Below, piece after piece: positions 50,696 to 61,021 of a stretch of DNA of 64,000 bases (positions are counted from its first letter, which is position 1; every line of letters begins with the position of its first letter). The translations under genes were made by a program, and so were the position numbers. The stretch lies in the NCBI RefSeq assembly GCF_022539665.2, contig NC_081337.1:8842679-8906678 (forward strand), given 5' to 3'. This stretch comes from Daphnia carinata (taxonomy: Eukaryota; Arthropoda; Branchiopoda; Diplostraca; Daphniidae). Below the pieces are notes generated by a model. The model was not told the origin of the DNA, ran no database searches, and saw only the letters and a program-made list of their open reading frames with translations.

Positions 50696-51740
50696 CTATC
50701 CAAAGAAAGGAAGCTTGCATTTCATTTCGCTGCAATCGGCGTTGCCACTACGAGCGCCATTTTTGAACGCTTCTAGCTTCTTGTACATGTAAGAAGGAAC
50801 TAGAGGCTCCAGAAATCTATAAAATATACATAAATTATAAACCATGGTTTACGTTTTACTTCTTTAAGCATGAAAAAAGAACTTACGTGATAATGGGCTC
50901 TGTAAACTTGCCCAATCGGCTAGTCATGTGTCCAGCTTGACATGAGAATTTCTCGAGGCATGTGTCGCTCTTTAACGCGCGCATGTAGTTGTCAAGCACG
51001 TTGTCTACGCGAGCAGCTAACGAAGCTAATCTCCTAGACTGTTCCGCTGGCAAAAAGCGATCGAAATCAAAAACTTCGTTGAGATCTTCTACGCCAGACA
51101 GGTCGCGCCCCATGCGTCTTCGACCAAAAGCTGATACAGCGGGAAAGAGGAAGAGGACGACAATGAAACCCAAGAAGAGAATGCTGGAAATCAACATGAC
51201 GGGAGCTAAAAGGACCAATCCAACGGCTGATGTAATGTCGAAAGTCCTGTCAGCCATCTGTCGCATGCTGGGCATGTTTTTCCAGAAGCGAGACAGGGAA
51301 TGTCCGTAATTTTTGACGTAAGGCATCAAATCCTTAAGTTTGGGGTAGTACTTTTCTGCCACTTGAGGCAGGTAATAATAGACATAGCCCATGGTGGTTT
51401 CGTGAGGGTTACTGTACAGGGCAGGGACTGGAATCGGGTGAGATGATGGATGCACAGCTGGTGAAGCTCGTGACGGAAATGAAACTCCTGCTACAGGTGG
51501 CGGTAATGTTGCTGGGACTGGAGACGGGGCAGCCGGTGATTTTAAATAATTGGCATACGAAGCTTCAGATTTGAGCGCATGACTTTCTCTGCTCTTGATT
51601 TTCTCCGAATGATCGGCAGAATTTAGCAAAGCCGGTTTGGAATCAATAGCAGGATCAGCAGCAGCAGCGGCTGAGCATGCAGCAATCATGGATGCAGCCA
51701 ATAAGAGGCACAGCAAACAATTTCTTGATAATTTGTACAT
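50696..51740 (-). CDS. cluster protein D: secreted/membrane family
   Basis: Two exons (51740-50887 and 50816-50696) give 324 residues. A signal peptide of about 25 residues (NCLLCLLLAASMIAACSAAA) leads to a Pro/Ser-rich region (SPAAPSPVPATLPPPVAG). Then come YYYLPQVAEKYYPKLKDLM and a basic amphipathic stretch. One or two membrane segments (AVGLVLLAPVMLISSILFLG then FIVVLFLFPAVSAF) end in GRRRMGRDLSG. The family tail is EVFDFDRFLPAEQSRRLASL and ARVDNVLDNYMRALKSD. Exon 2 gives FLEPLVPSYMYKKLEAFKNG and ends KCKLPFFG, with cysteines in CLEKFSC and ADCSEMKC. It is closest to member C. The family is not recognised. Arrangement and similarity show tandem duplication. Confidence 0.8.
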
Positions 51741-54700
51741 CTTGGTATTTAGCTAAATTCATTTAAAAACAATAGCCGTGAGTAAATTGAAATTTCAAGA
51801 ACTGAATCACTGCATCATTCTAGTTACCGTGATAAAAAAAGGTTTCTTGAAAGTATTTAAAATCACGACAAATTCAGATGAGGGTTTCAAGCTTCGAACA
51901 CTGTATTCCGTAGTGGGAGTACTGGAAGCAAAAATAAAGTTTGCGTTGCACCGGACTTGGGACCAAGTTCACCTTCGGATGTCTCTCGAACGACTGATGA
52001 AAACTGTTCCATAGTGGTCCTCTTTTGTATACCTATCGAAAACCTACCTGGCGACGTGCTTGGCTGTAAATAATTAGGCCCCAATGCGGATCCTCCGCCT
52101 TTCGCCCCCCTCTCCGTTCTCTCTTTCTCCACCCATACCACCGGCCCACCCACCTGATAGTTTTCGACACCCATTTGCTTAGCGAAAGGTACTATAGGAA
52201 GTCTAGTGGGTTCGGTATGACGTAGAAAACAGAAATCGGCTTGTGCCGCAGACGAGAAAAACAGACGCGGTTAAATCAAGTGGTCGCGCCAAACCTTGGA
52301 GAAAACTCGTTTGCATAAATGAGAAAGTTAGACACAGCTGCCGTTCAGACTGACAGCCGGAAACGATATCTAGTGACACGATATTTTCCCTTCACTGCAC
52401 ACACACAACCAAAAAAAAGATGGTAATTTTTTTTTTATCTGCGTAAAGATGCAAGTATGACGTCAACGACCATTACAGACTGCGGGAGTCCCTGAGATTT
52501 GGCAATTTCGTCAAATCAATGGTGCATGTTGATGTCAGAAATTAAGCCGTATTATGAATTAAACAGTGAAGGTAGCTAGTCTGGCGATAACAGAATCCGA
52601 GAGCGGTAGATCGACTGGTAAAAGTGGACGGAAATATAACGGAATAACGTTTGCGGCAGAAGTTTTCAGAACCAAGCGGTTGTGCGCAATGGTAAGTTCA
52701 AAAAGGTCAAGCCACTACCAACATCCCATACGATATGGCTGTTTCCACCTGCCAATTTAAGCAAATCGTGGTCTTCCTCCTTTTAAATGTCGCAATCAAA
52801 TGTCTGTTTTCTAGCAATAAGGCCAATGAATAGGATGTTTAAACGAAATGTACTGAACGGTATTCTCGACGATCTCCGGACGCCAGCGCGGAATTCAAAT
52901 TCCCTTTTCAAGAGTAAAAGGCCGATTTAAAATAGATATGCACTCCTTACGTACGTGCTTTTCCCACCTACATGGGTGGGAAATATCAACAAAAAATCGT
53001 GAAAATAAAATTACGGATCGACTGGGTATTTTTGAATGGATGTTGATCGTACGCACGGAAAGAGAGGGAAGACGAGCAGCAAAACCGCACCCATCGAACG
53101 GTGATCTTGGTTGGAAAGTTCAGAGGTCAGAATAGGTTCACCGTTACTTCTTTCTCAACAAACAGAAAGAAACTAAATAGAAGCAGTGAACGTTATTACA
53201 ACTTCCAAAAAAAAAAAAGAAACCGGTGGAACTTTACTCAAAATGAAGAGTGTCGAATGGCCTTTCGGCATTTGTTCCGTGAACTCGTACATTTCCCAAC
53301 TCGACATCAATGCCTAACGCGCTCATATACGGTTTCGTGAGGAGCATCTTTAATGTTTAGAACGAAGTGAACCAACGATGAGCAAGCCCAGTAAGATGAA
53401 AAATGAAAACGGCGCTTCTTACACAAGTGCCAGAGGAGGGATACAAGTATTTTTTTTGTTTCAAAGGCCAACGCACTTGCGCATTTCGAAAAAAAAAGAG
53501 ACAAGAAACAGTATTCAGTAAGAATACCATAATGTAAATAAGGCAAACCGCAATCTCAATATTTGCTTCCGTTGAATTTGGCAGCCACCCTCAAAACAAA
53601 TTGGCAAGTACATAAAACACATCCAGTTCCGTCTAAATCGATCGAAAGGCCATGGTAGAAAATTTACCAACAACACGGTTATTACAATTTTCGATGGTTT
53701 CCGTCGCATTTTTCCCTTTGTTAGAGGTCGATAAAAAAATAGGATGATATGCGCTGTACACAAGCACCTTTGTTATCGCCAAGACGAGAGAGTAGGTCAA
53801 CATTGTACGGATTCGGTCAGTTCGTCTGTGTGATAAATCCAACAATATTCTAAAGTGACAGGCGGCCCCTTTTTTAGCAATTCAAATTTTTGTTACAAGT
53901 TTCCTATCAGAAGATTTCGAACTTTAGAGCTTGAATAGTGGGGAATCAGGGGGCTTCCGGGCTTTGGGAATCAGTTCCTTCCTTCTAATGCAATCCGTTG
54001 AGGAAATGGTCGAATACCATCGGCTTTCGAAAAAATTATTGCTTTTGTTGTCTGATTTCTCATGCTAAAACCGAACAAAAAATCTATGTATGGAATAACA
54101 TACATCAATCGAATCCACAATGGTTAGGGAAAAAAAAAAAAAAAGAGTAACGAACCACAATGAATTTTAAATTAAGGGCGGCAGATGCTAACTCTTTTTT
54201 TCCCTGTAATTTATGTCATCCATTCATTCCAATTTTTTTTATCAACCTGAAAGAGCGCACCGAGATCTATCCCAACTTTAATAATATAATTTTTTCACCA
54301 AGATATTATTGTTACACTACAGTTCGACGTACGAGACTGGAAGTGCATCCAGTTTGCTTGTATCCTAAGCGATTGGCAAATATGCATAGATCACGGCAGA
54401 AAAAAAAAACTTATCATTGCGCACGAAAAACAAAATAACCGTAACGGTTAGAAAGAAGATCAATTGCATACGAGCGACCTCTACGAAATTGTCGGTGTTT
54501 TCTTCATGAACTTCTCAGGATCCGGCTCAAGTTCAAGTTCAACCATGGCTTTCCATAGGACTTGTAATGTACCTTGAACAACGGATGTCGTTAAGCACAC
54601 CGTAAACCTTGTTTGCAATGCCTTTTTTCTATTTTTTTTTTTGTACGTGTTCATCTCAACCCGGAAGACGTCCTTTCATGTCTTATCGCTCGAGATAAAG

Positions 54701-56247
54701 TTTCAAAATCAATAACAACCAAATGTAGGTCACCTTGGAAGTTATCCACGCCAAAATAAAGAGAGGGGGATGGTTTACGCTATTATTTTCTGGAGGCTAA
54801 GACTTTTAAAGAGAAAGTTGGGTCAAGCGAAAAATTTCCACATCGCTTGCCCATCTTCGACAGCTGCCCACAAAAATTCCAATTTCGAAAATGCTGGCCG
54901 GTGAAAGAGAATCTTTCCATTCTTATCCCCTCGTTGCTTTCTCCTGACCTCAATTCAAAATCCCTTTTTTGACGTTCCTCGCTCCAAAGTAAAGATAAAA
55001 CAAAACAGCGAAAAAAAAAAAAATAATGGACATAAAATTGTGACCTAGTTTTCAACACCGAAGGAAGTCGAAAGAAACTAAAAACGTAAACGGTGGACAT
55101 CGCACTAGGGCTCATCGTGACATGTTTAACGATGAGGAAGCATGTGTTTGGTCAAACACGGATAATTTGAATAAGTAATTTTCGTGCGACCAAAAAAGAC
55201 GGTCGCCACTTTTTTTTGTAGGCGATTTCAAATGGCACGACTAGGCCACATTCAAACTGCCGGTCAAACGGAAGGCGCTGGCTTTGGGAACGAGCGAGGC
55301 GGAAGAAGTACCGGTCTCTTCCTATTTACTCCTGACACGAAGTTTTCTCAAATTCTGAAAGCGATCACACGCAATCGCAGATTCCCATCCGTTTCTTTGA
55401 CCCCAAACTGCATGAGTAAAAACGACGAGTTCGACTCCCGTTGTAGACCTTGTCGTCATCAACGGCTTATGCAACATCCTAGAAGAAAGCGAGGAGAAAA
55501 CGAATGGGAAGGTGCGGCCCTGTTACTAATATGAAAAATGATGAGCGATAAAAACTGACATTAGCGATCGTGCCAACCAAGTATGATTTCACGTCCGGCT
55601 ACTTCCAACGTTGTTGACACTGCTGAGCGAAAGGGCAATGAGTAAAATACAGTTAATCAGCCTCAGGTAAACAACAGCGGGTAGCCAAACGGAATTTCAC
55701 ACGCCGATCATGCCCCGTATAAAGCTTCACACAAATAGTGATGTACATAGCTTGTTGGTATCGATTACTAATGTTCTACCAGCAGAATGTAATTCTAACC
55801 CCATTTGGTGAAAAACAACGCGAGCCTTTATAGGATTAAATAACTTGAGGGTAACAGTACACCGGGGCCGCTTTCCCTGAAGAAGTCTCGACATAAATCG
55901 CTATTGCGCAAAATGTTAAAATTAATGTGCGCTAATGTAGTTTCGGGGCACGGATAGATCAGGTAAATTTACCCTTGAAAAACAGAATTACTCTAGAACA
56001 ACACGGCGCCAAGACAACTGCGCGGAAGAAAATTACGTTCGTGTACCCACCCCATCGCGTAAAGTTCACGGCCAGCTAGTCAACCACAAAGTTTTATTAG
56101 TTAGTTCTTAAAAAAGAAACAAAACAAACACTAAAGTCCCCCCCCATAACAATGCCCTTTGCAAATATCACTGTTAAAAGAAGATCCTTGATAACAGAAA
56201 AATAAGAGTTGAAAAGAAAAACCTCGACTAGTGCAAACCACAGTCAT
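51741..56247. other. long spacer between cluster and eEF2K
   Basis: The left end is the 5' flank of cluster gene D. The remainder is AT-rich with homopolymer runs. Open frames such as 55184-55534 have no splice support or recognisable homology. No gene is called. Confidence 0.5.
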
Positions 56248-58853
56248 TCAATTTTCATCGTTATCAATCAATGCGTTCATCTCTTCAGCCAACGCATAAT
56301 ACTTATTGGCCAATCTTCCCTTCATGGCAGCCATGGCAGAGTCGGCAGCGCTACTCAAGTATTCGGCTAATAAAATTTCGATCTCAATACGCCGTCCAAA
56401 ACAATAAAATAAAAATTCTAACCTGCTTTGGCTGGATCGCTCTCCAAGCCATGTCCTCCGTCTCGGTACATTTCACCTAAACGGCCTAGTAGTTGGTAGG
56501 TTGGGTCGTCCATAGTGCCATCGTAGTTTCCCTCCTCGTCACTGGTTTTTACAGCCTCTATCGCTTCGGTGTACCAGTGAACTGCTTCGGTCCATGATAT
56601 GGGCCGGCTTCCTAATCCTTTTCCAGTATCATATGCTTTGGCCAAGTATACTAGAGCTGCACGGTCTCCCGCAATGGCCGCCTGTGGATTTTACACATTC
56701 ATATTCTAGCGAATTCCTGCACTTACATGAAAAATCAATGAAAACATACCATGCGCATGTAATCTACACCCATGTCGATATTTTTGTCTGTTTCTTCCAA
56801 ATCCAAATCCGGAAGAACATCATGTGGCAGGTGCAGCGCAATTCTCGCCGTCGTAATTATTGCTTCAAGATTACCGCAATCAGCAGCGTGTCGTAAATGG
56901 TAGAAGGCAGCTTCATGGTCGTAGCCGGTTGAGTCGGGCTTAGTAAAACGTTGCATTTCATGATATTTGGCCATATCTAAGTGAATCTGTCCCAAAACTG
57001 AACCACCTGTACGTTGCTTACGAATTTCATCGCAATCTTCGCCGTCTTCTTCTTCGGCGTCCCATAATTTTTTTCTAGCTTCTATTTCAGCTAAAACGCC
57101 CGACGGGCGATTTTTCTTATCAATCGATTGTCTGTTACGTCAACATCGCGTTTAAACAAGAGGCATATGAACAGTCTTTAGATATGTTCAAGATACCTAA
57201 AAGCTGCTCGGTCAGCTTCATCGTTATTAGTAACAGACGCCGAACTCGATTCCGAGAATAGACGTGGACGTCGGCGAGGGACACTGTCCGAGCTATTTCT
57301 GTGAGTGGAGAAAAAAAAGAATATTATGGGTAACCCAATGAATTTCTTTTAAATCCAAGCTCACTCAATGTGGTTAGGTGAGTCGCAGGACGTAACGTAA
57401 ATGCTATTCTTTCCGATTGAAGAAAGGCGGGAGCGAAGTTGGATTCCTCCGTCCGAATCGTTGCCATCATCTTCCACAATATCATTGGCAGTCCACTCAC
57501 CTATGCTATCTGTTAGCGATGCACATGAGCCAATGCTTGATGAAGATCTCATGCGAAGAAATTCGTGAAGGTGGGTTCGTTGATATCTTAATGAGAGTTG
57601 AACGGCTATTACAGATAGATAGTTCAAAGTTTAAAGCGAAATTTAACTCACTGAGAAGGCAAAACTACTATTTCTTCCGTTCCACGTGAAACAGTTCCGA
57701 CATCGTTTGAAGCGGACGAATTGGCAGTCAACAAAGCAATTTCAGAAGGGGCCAAATCAAATGGCGTCAATCCAAGATTAGTACAAATTGAATTGCAGAT
57801 ATGTGAATGAAAGAACAAGGCCATGCCTCTTGTTCCCAGATTACCGTCGCCATATTCAGTCCCTAAACATGGAAGATAACACAACGTTGAGAATCGATAT
57901 TTATTGAGTAAAATATGTAGCGTTGGTACCTGAGACAGTATGAATTTGAGGATCCGTGTATAAATCCCCTACACCTTGAATGTCCACGACCATCAGTTCG
58001 TGACCGGAACGTTCAAAAGTAAAATGACTCAATGCCTGTGGCGTGTGACGATGAGCATCGTCACCAAGTACGAAGCCAGAATTAGAATTGTACTTAACGT
58101 AATTTCCTTCTATGAAGTTTTCTATGTGGTATAATGGTCTATCAGGACGATCAACAAATTCTAGGACGGCCATTTGAAAAAAATCTATTTGTTTAGGTGG
58201 GTGATGTCGATTAAACTCTTCTCCCCATAGCTTTGCATCCATTTGAAGTTTCACTTCATCAAAGTACGTTTGGCGATCAACAGGTTGAAGAAAACGTTTA
58301 ATAACAGCATTATTAGAATCCCGTCGCCAATCCTGCATCAACAAGAAAAGTAAATAATTTTTCGAGGATAAAAACGAAGACAAAAGAAGTGTACCTGGTT
58401 ATGACTGAAATTGCTCAGCTTTTTAATACGGTAACACTCTCTCATGGCCCCATGAGCGAAAGATTCGGTTTGCACTTTAACATTGACTTGATCGACTACC
58501 CATTCTTTTTGCAACGCATTATACCGATGACGATTGGCATTTTCGGTCGGATAATGCTCCAAGTGAAATTTCTCCCAAGGGTCGGTATGAGACCGCGCTT
58601 TCATCAGGGCATGGCGCCAATTATTTTGCACTGTTTGTTTGTTGCTTGCAGCTGAAGAAGAAAGTGACGCTTCTCTTTTGCGCTTCGAGCTCATACCCAT
58701 GGCAGCAGAAAAATATTTCACTTGGGTTCCATCCAGATGAACTTCAGGAAAGTCATGGGCTTCATCTCCATTAGATACATTCCATTTAATATCAGTAAAA
58801 GAGATTGGTTCCAGGACAAGGTCTTCGTGATGTGAAATTTCAGCAGTAGCCAT
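56248..58853 (-). CDS. EEF2K: eukaryotic elongation factor 2 kinase
   Basis: Eight exons give 718 residues (human 725): 58853-58395, 58332-57930, 57862-57652, 57586-57365, 57298-57197, 57131-56750, 56681-56423, 56366-56248. It is a calmodulin-dependent alpha-kinase that phosphorylates eEF2 and slows translation elongation (family knowledge). The N-terminal calmodulin-binding region is seen in NNWRHALMKARSHTDPWEKF. The alpha-kinase domain has GAMRECYRIKKLSNF, the ATP-contact AVIKRF Lys, QMDAKLWGEEFNRHHPPKQI, VVDIQGVGDLYTDPQIHT, and the zinc/glycine loop GDGNLGTRGMALFFHSHIC. The Thr in TVSRGTEE fits the activating autophosphorylation site. A Ser-rich, acidic linker follows. SEL1-like helical repeats then lead to a C terminus typical of the family (ALAEEMNALIDNDEN). 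Key residues look intact. Confidence 0.96.
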
Positions 58854-59943
58854 GATTAATAAATGGTACTTTTACAAATACTGTAGGTGAGCTAGGATCA
58901 CAGAAAGGCACTACTTTTGGCAGTTTTATGGTGACTTTGTACAATGTCATCTGGGATTGCTAGAGAGATAAGAAAAACACCCTATAAAAAAAAGGATAAA
59001 AAGGTTATTATCAGGTGTTCATTGAACTATGAACTTGAAACAACTGCCCCACATTTGATTTTAAATAATTTTCCCACTAAGTTATGGTAACAGTCACATA
59101 AGTAAAGAAATAAGGTCAACTATAGTTTTCTTGATTTTTAAATGAAGGACACACTGTTCTGTCTTTCACTTACCCACTCATTATAGCCAGCATATGCAAG
59201 GTGTACGTGACGTGAACACACCATGCATGTTTTTGATAATCTAACAAGATTGGCTTGGATTGCGAAATTTTATGGAACCTAAGGCCCACTACTACCTAAC
59301 AATACTGATCTGAATTACGTAATTCTTACCTTTAGTTTTGTACGAAGCTCAGGGGATGTAATAAACTTAAATACTAAGTGCGATTCCACGACATTTCGTC
59401 CACATCAACTTCATTGTTCAATATCTCAAGGACAACCAGCAGCGTGGCGATACAAATACATTCGGACACCTTGTGGGAAAATCTGACAGCTAACAGATGG
59501 GAACTCGAGCGGCATCTATATGTGTCCGTATTAACTTTTACCGTCGTAAAATTCTGTAAGCTTGTTTCAGACCTCTTCTAGGCGCCAAAAAAAAACAAGG
59601 AAAAATGGGGAGGAATTTTGTGTGTTCGTCACATTGTGCATTTGCTATGCTTGACTGGCGGGAGGGCTACCTGATAAAGGATTCAGACCGCAACTGGCTG
59701 TAGTGAATCAGCGGGATGAGGCTTTTGGAAGACTAAAATGTGGATCGCGGATTTAAGCAACTTTTCAGTCTACGGGCTTCGCTTGAAACGGGTGGACGAC
59801 AGCATGTAAGTCGACGGGTACTGATACCCGGTGCGTTAAATAGCAAATACAAAGTGCGTTACGGGCAAAAACTGTTGGGGGTAGGACGAGCAGAGGCAAA
59901 GAATTGCTAAACACAAAAAAAAAATATTGAAATAACATAACAA

Positions 59944-60005
59944 GAAAGATTTGAACTCGTGAATTCAGCGTGACAGCCGCCACCTATGCCATAGCACCAT
60001 ACCTC
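59944..60005 (-). repeat. tRNA-like sequence 4
   Basis: On the minus strand an A-box-like ATGGCATAGGTGGC is followed about 35 bases later by a B-box-like GAGTTCAAATC. Stems are incomplete, so this is a tRNA-derived repeat or pseudogene rather than a clear tRNA gene. Confidence 0.4.
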
Positions 60006-60079
60006 ACTTACGCTTACTACGTACATAAGCTGCCTATTTGAACGGGTGACACTCAAACCTATTTTTATTTCAGATGTGC

Positions 60080-60150
60080 GGTCCTGGTTACATGGTTATC
60101 GCCCGCGCTTTGCATTCTGTCGGTCCCGGGTTCAAAACCCGTCACCTCCA
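60080..60150 (+). repeat. tRNA-like sequence 5 (Ala-like)
   Basis: A strong T arm CCGGG-TTCAAAA-CCCG and a CTTTGCAT anticodon-like loop (TGC) lie at tRNA spacing. The D arm and acceptor stem are weak. Together with sequence 4 it forms an inverted pair about 75 bases apart, as in a tRNA-derived SINE head. Confidence 0.45.
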
Positions 60151-61021
60151 ATTTCCCAGCTCTCCTTCCCTCCATCTCTCCTCTCACCACCCTCAAGATT
60201 CAAGATTCATCTCAACGGGTTCGCAATATTCTTCATCTACATCTTCATCCCGCAACGGATATGCCTTGAAGAAAGAAGAGCCATGCCTACTATAAAGGAG
60301 TTGAAATGGCACACACAAAAATTCGATCTGTAATACCGTTCACTACATTGAAGATCGACCCACAAACTTAGGTAGAGAAGAGGTAAACGTAGCTCGTATT
60401 TTGTTGGTAAGTCTCCCCATGGCCACTAGGTTCATGGATGCAGGCAGCTAATCATCGATCGTACAGCAGTGCGACTAGCAGGCTAATCCTTTTTATCCAA
60501 GGCATGAGATAATAATAGCAATATGAAATAATAATAGCAAGGTATGAGCCTATCTGACAACGTAGTTGCTAGGTGCAGAAGTACGTGCAACTACTCAATT
60601 GTTATACAAATGTTAACACATTCGTATGCCAGATGTGCAGTAAACCATTTTGGTTTGTAATCGAACGAACATACAGCGTGTATTGTATCTAAAGCTACAG
60701 AAGCCACGTGCCACCACACGTGAATACGGCAACAGTTATTTAGAATTTTTAAAGGGAAAAACGAATTTTGTACATATGGAACAAAGTGCCATTCTCATTG
60801 TGAAAGTGTACCGTATAGTCTTTATACATAAATAATTTAAAACGACACAATCGGATGGAAAACGAAGATGAACACCAATCGAGATATTACTTTTTCTTTT
60901 GTGGAGGAGGGAGAGAAATTTTTTTTTCTTTGTGTCACGTGTTGCGCGTTGATGACTAAAAATGAACGACTCTTGGACGACAACAGTTTGCCCGTTTGAG
61001 TTATCTTTCGAAAACCATTGT

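Larger units (their letters stand above)
58854..61021. other. spacer between eEF2K and Rab26
   Basis: 5' flank of eEF2K, 3' flank of Rab26, and two tRNA-like sequences around 59944-60150. No protein gene is recognised. Confidence 0.5.

Noticed and set aside
55184-55534. 116-codon plus-strand frame
   Set aside because: Basic, low-information translation with no recognised motif and no neighbouring exons.
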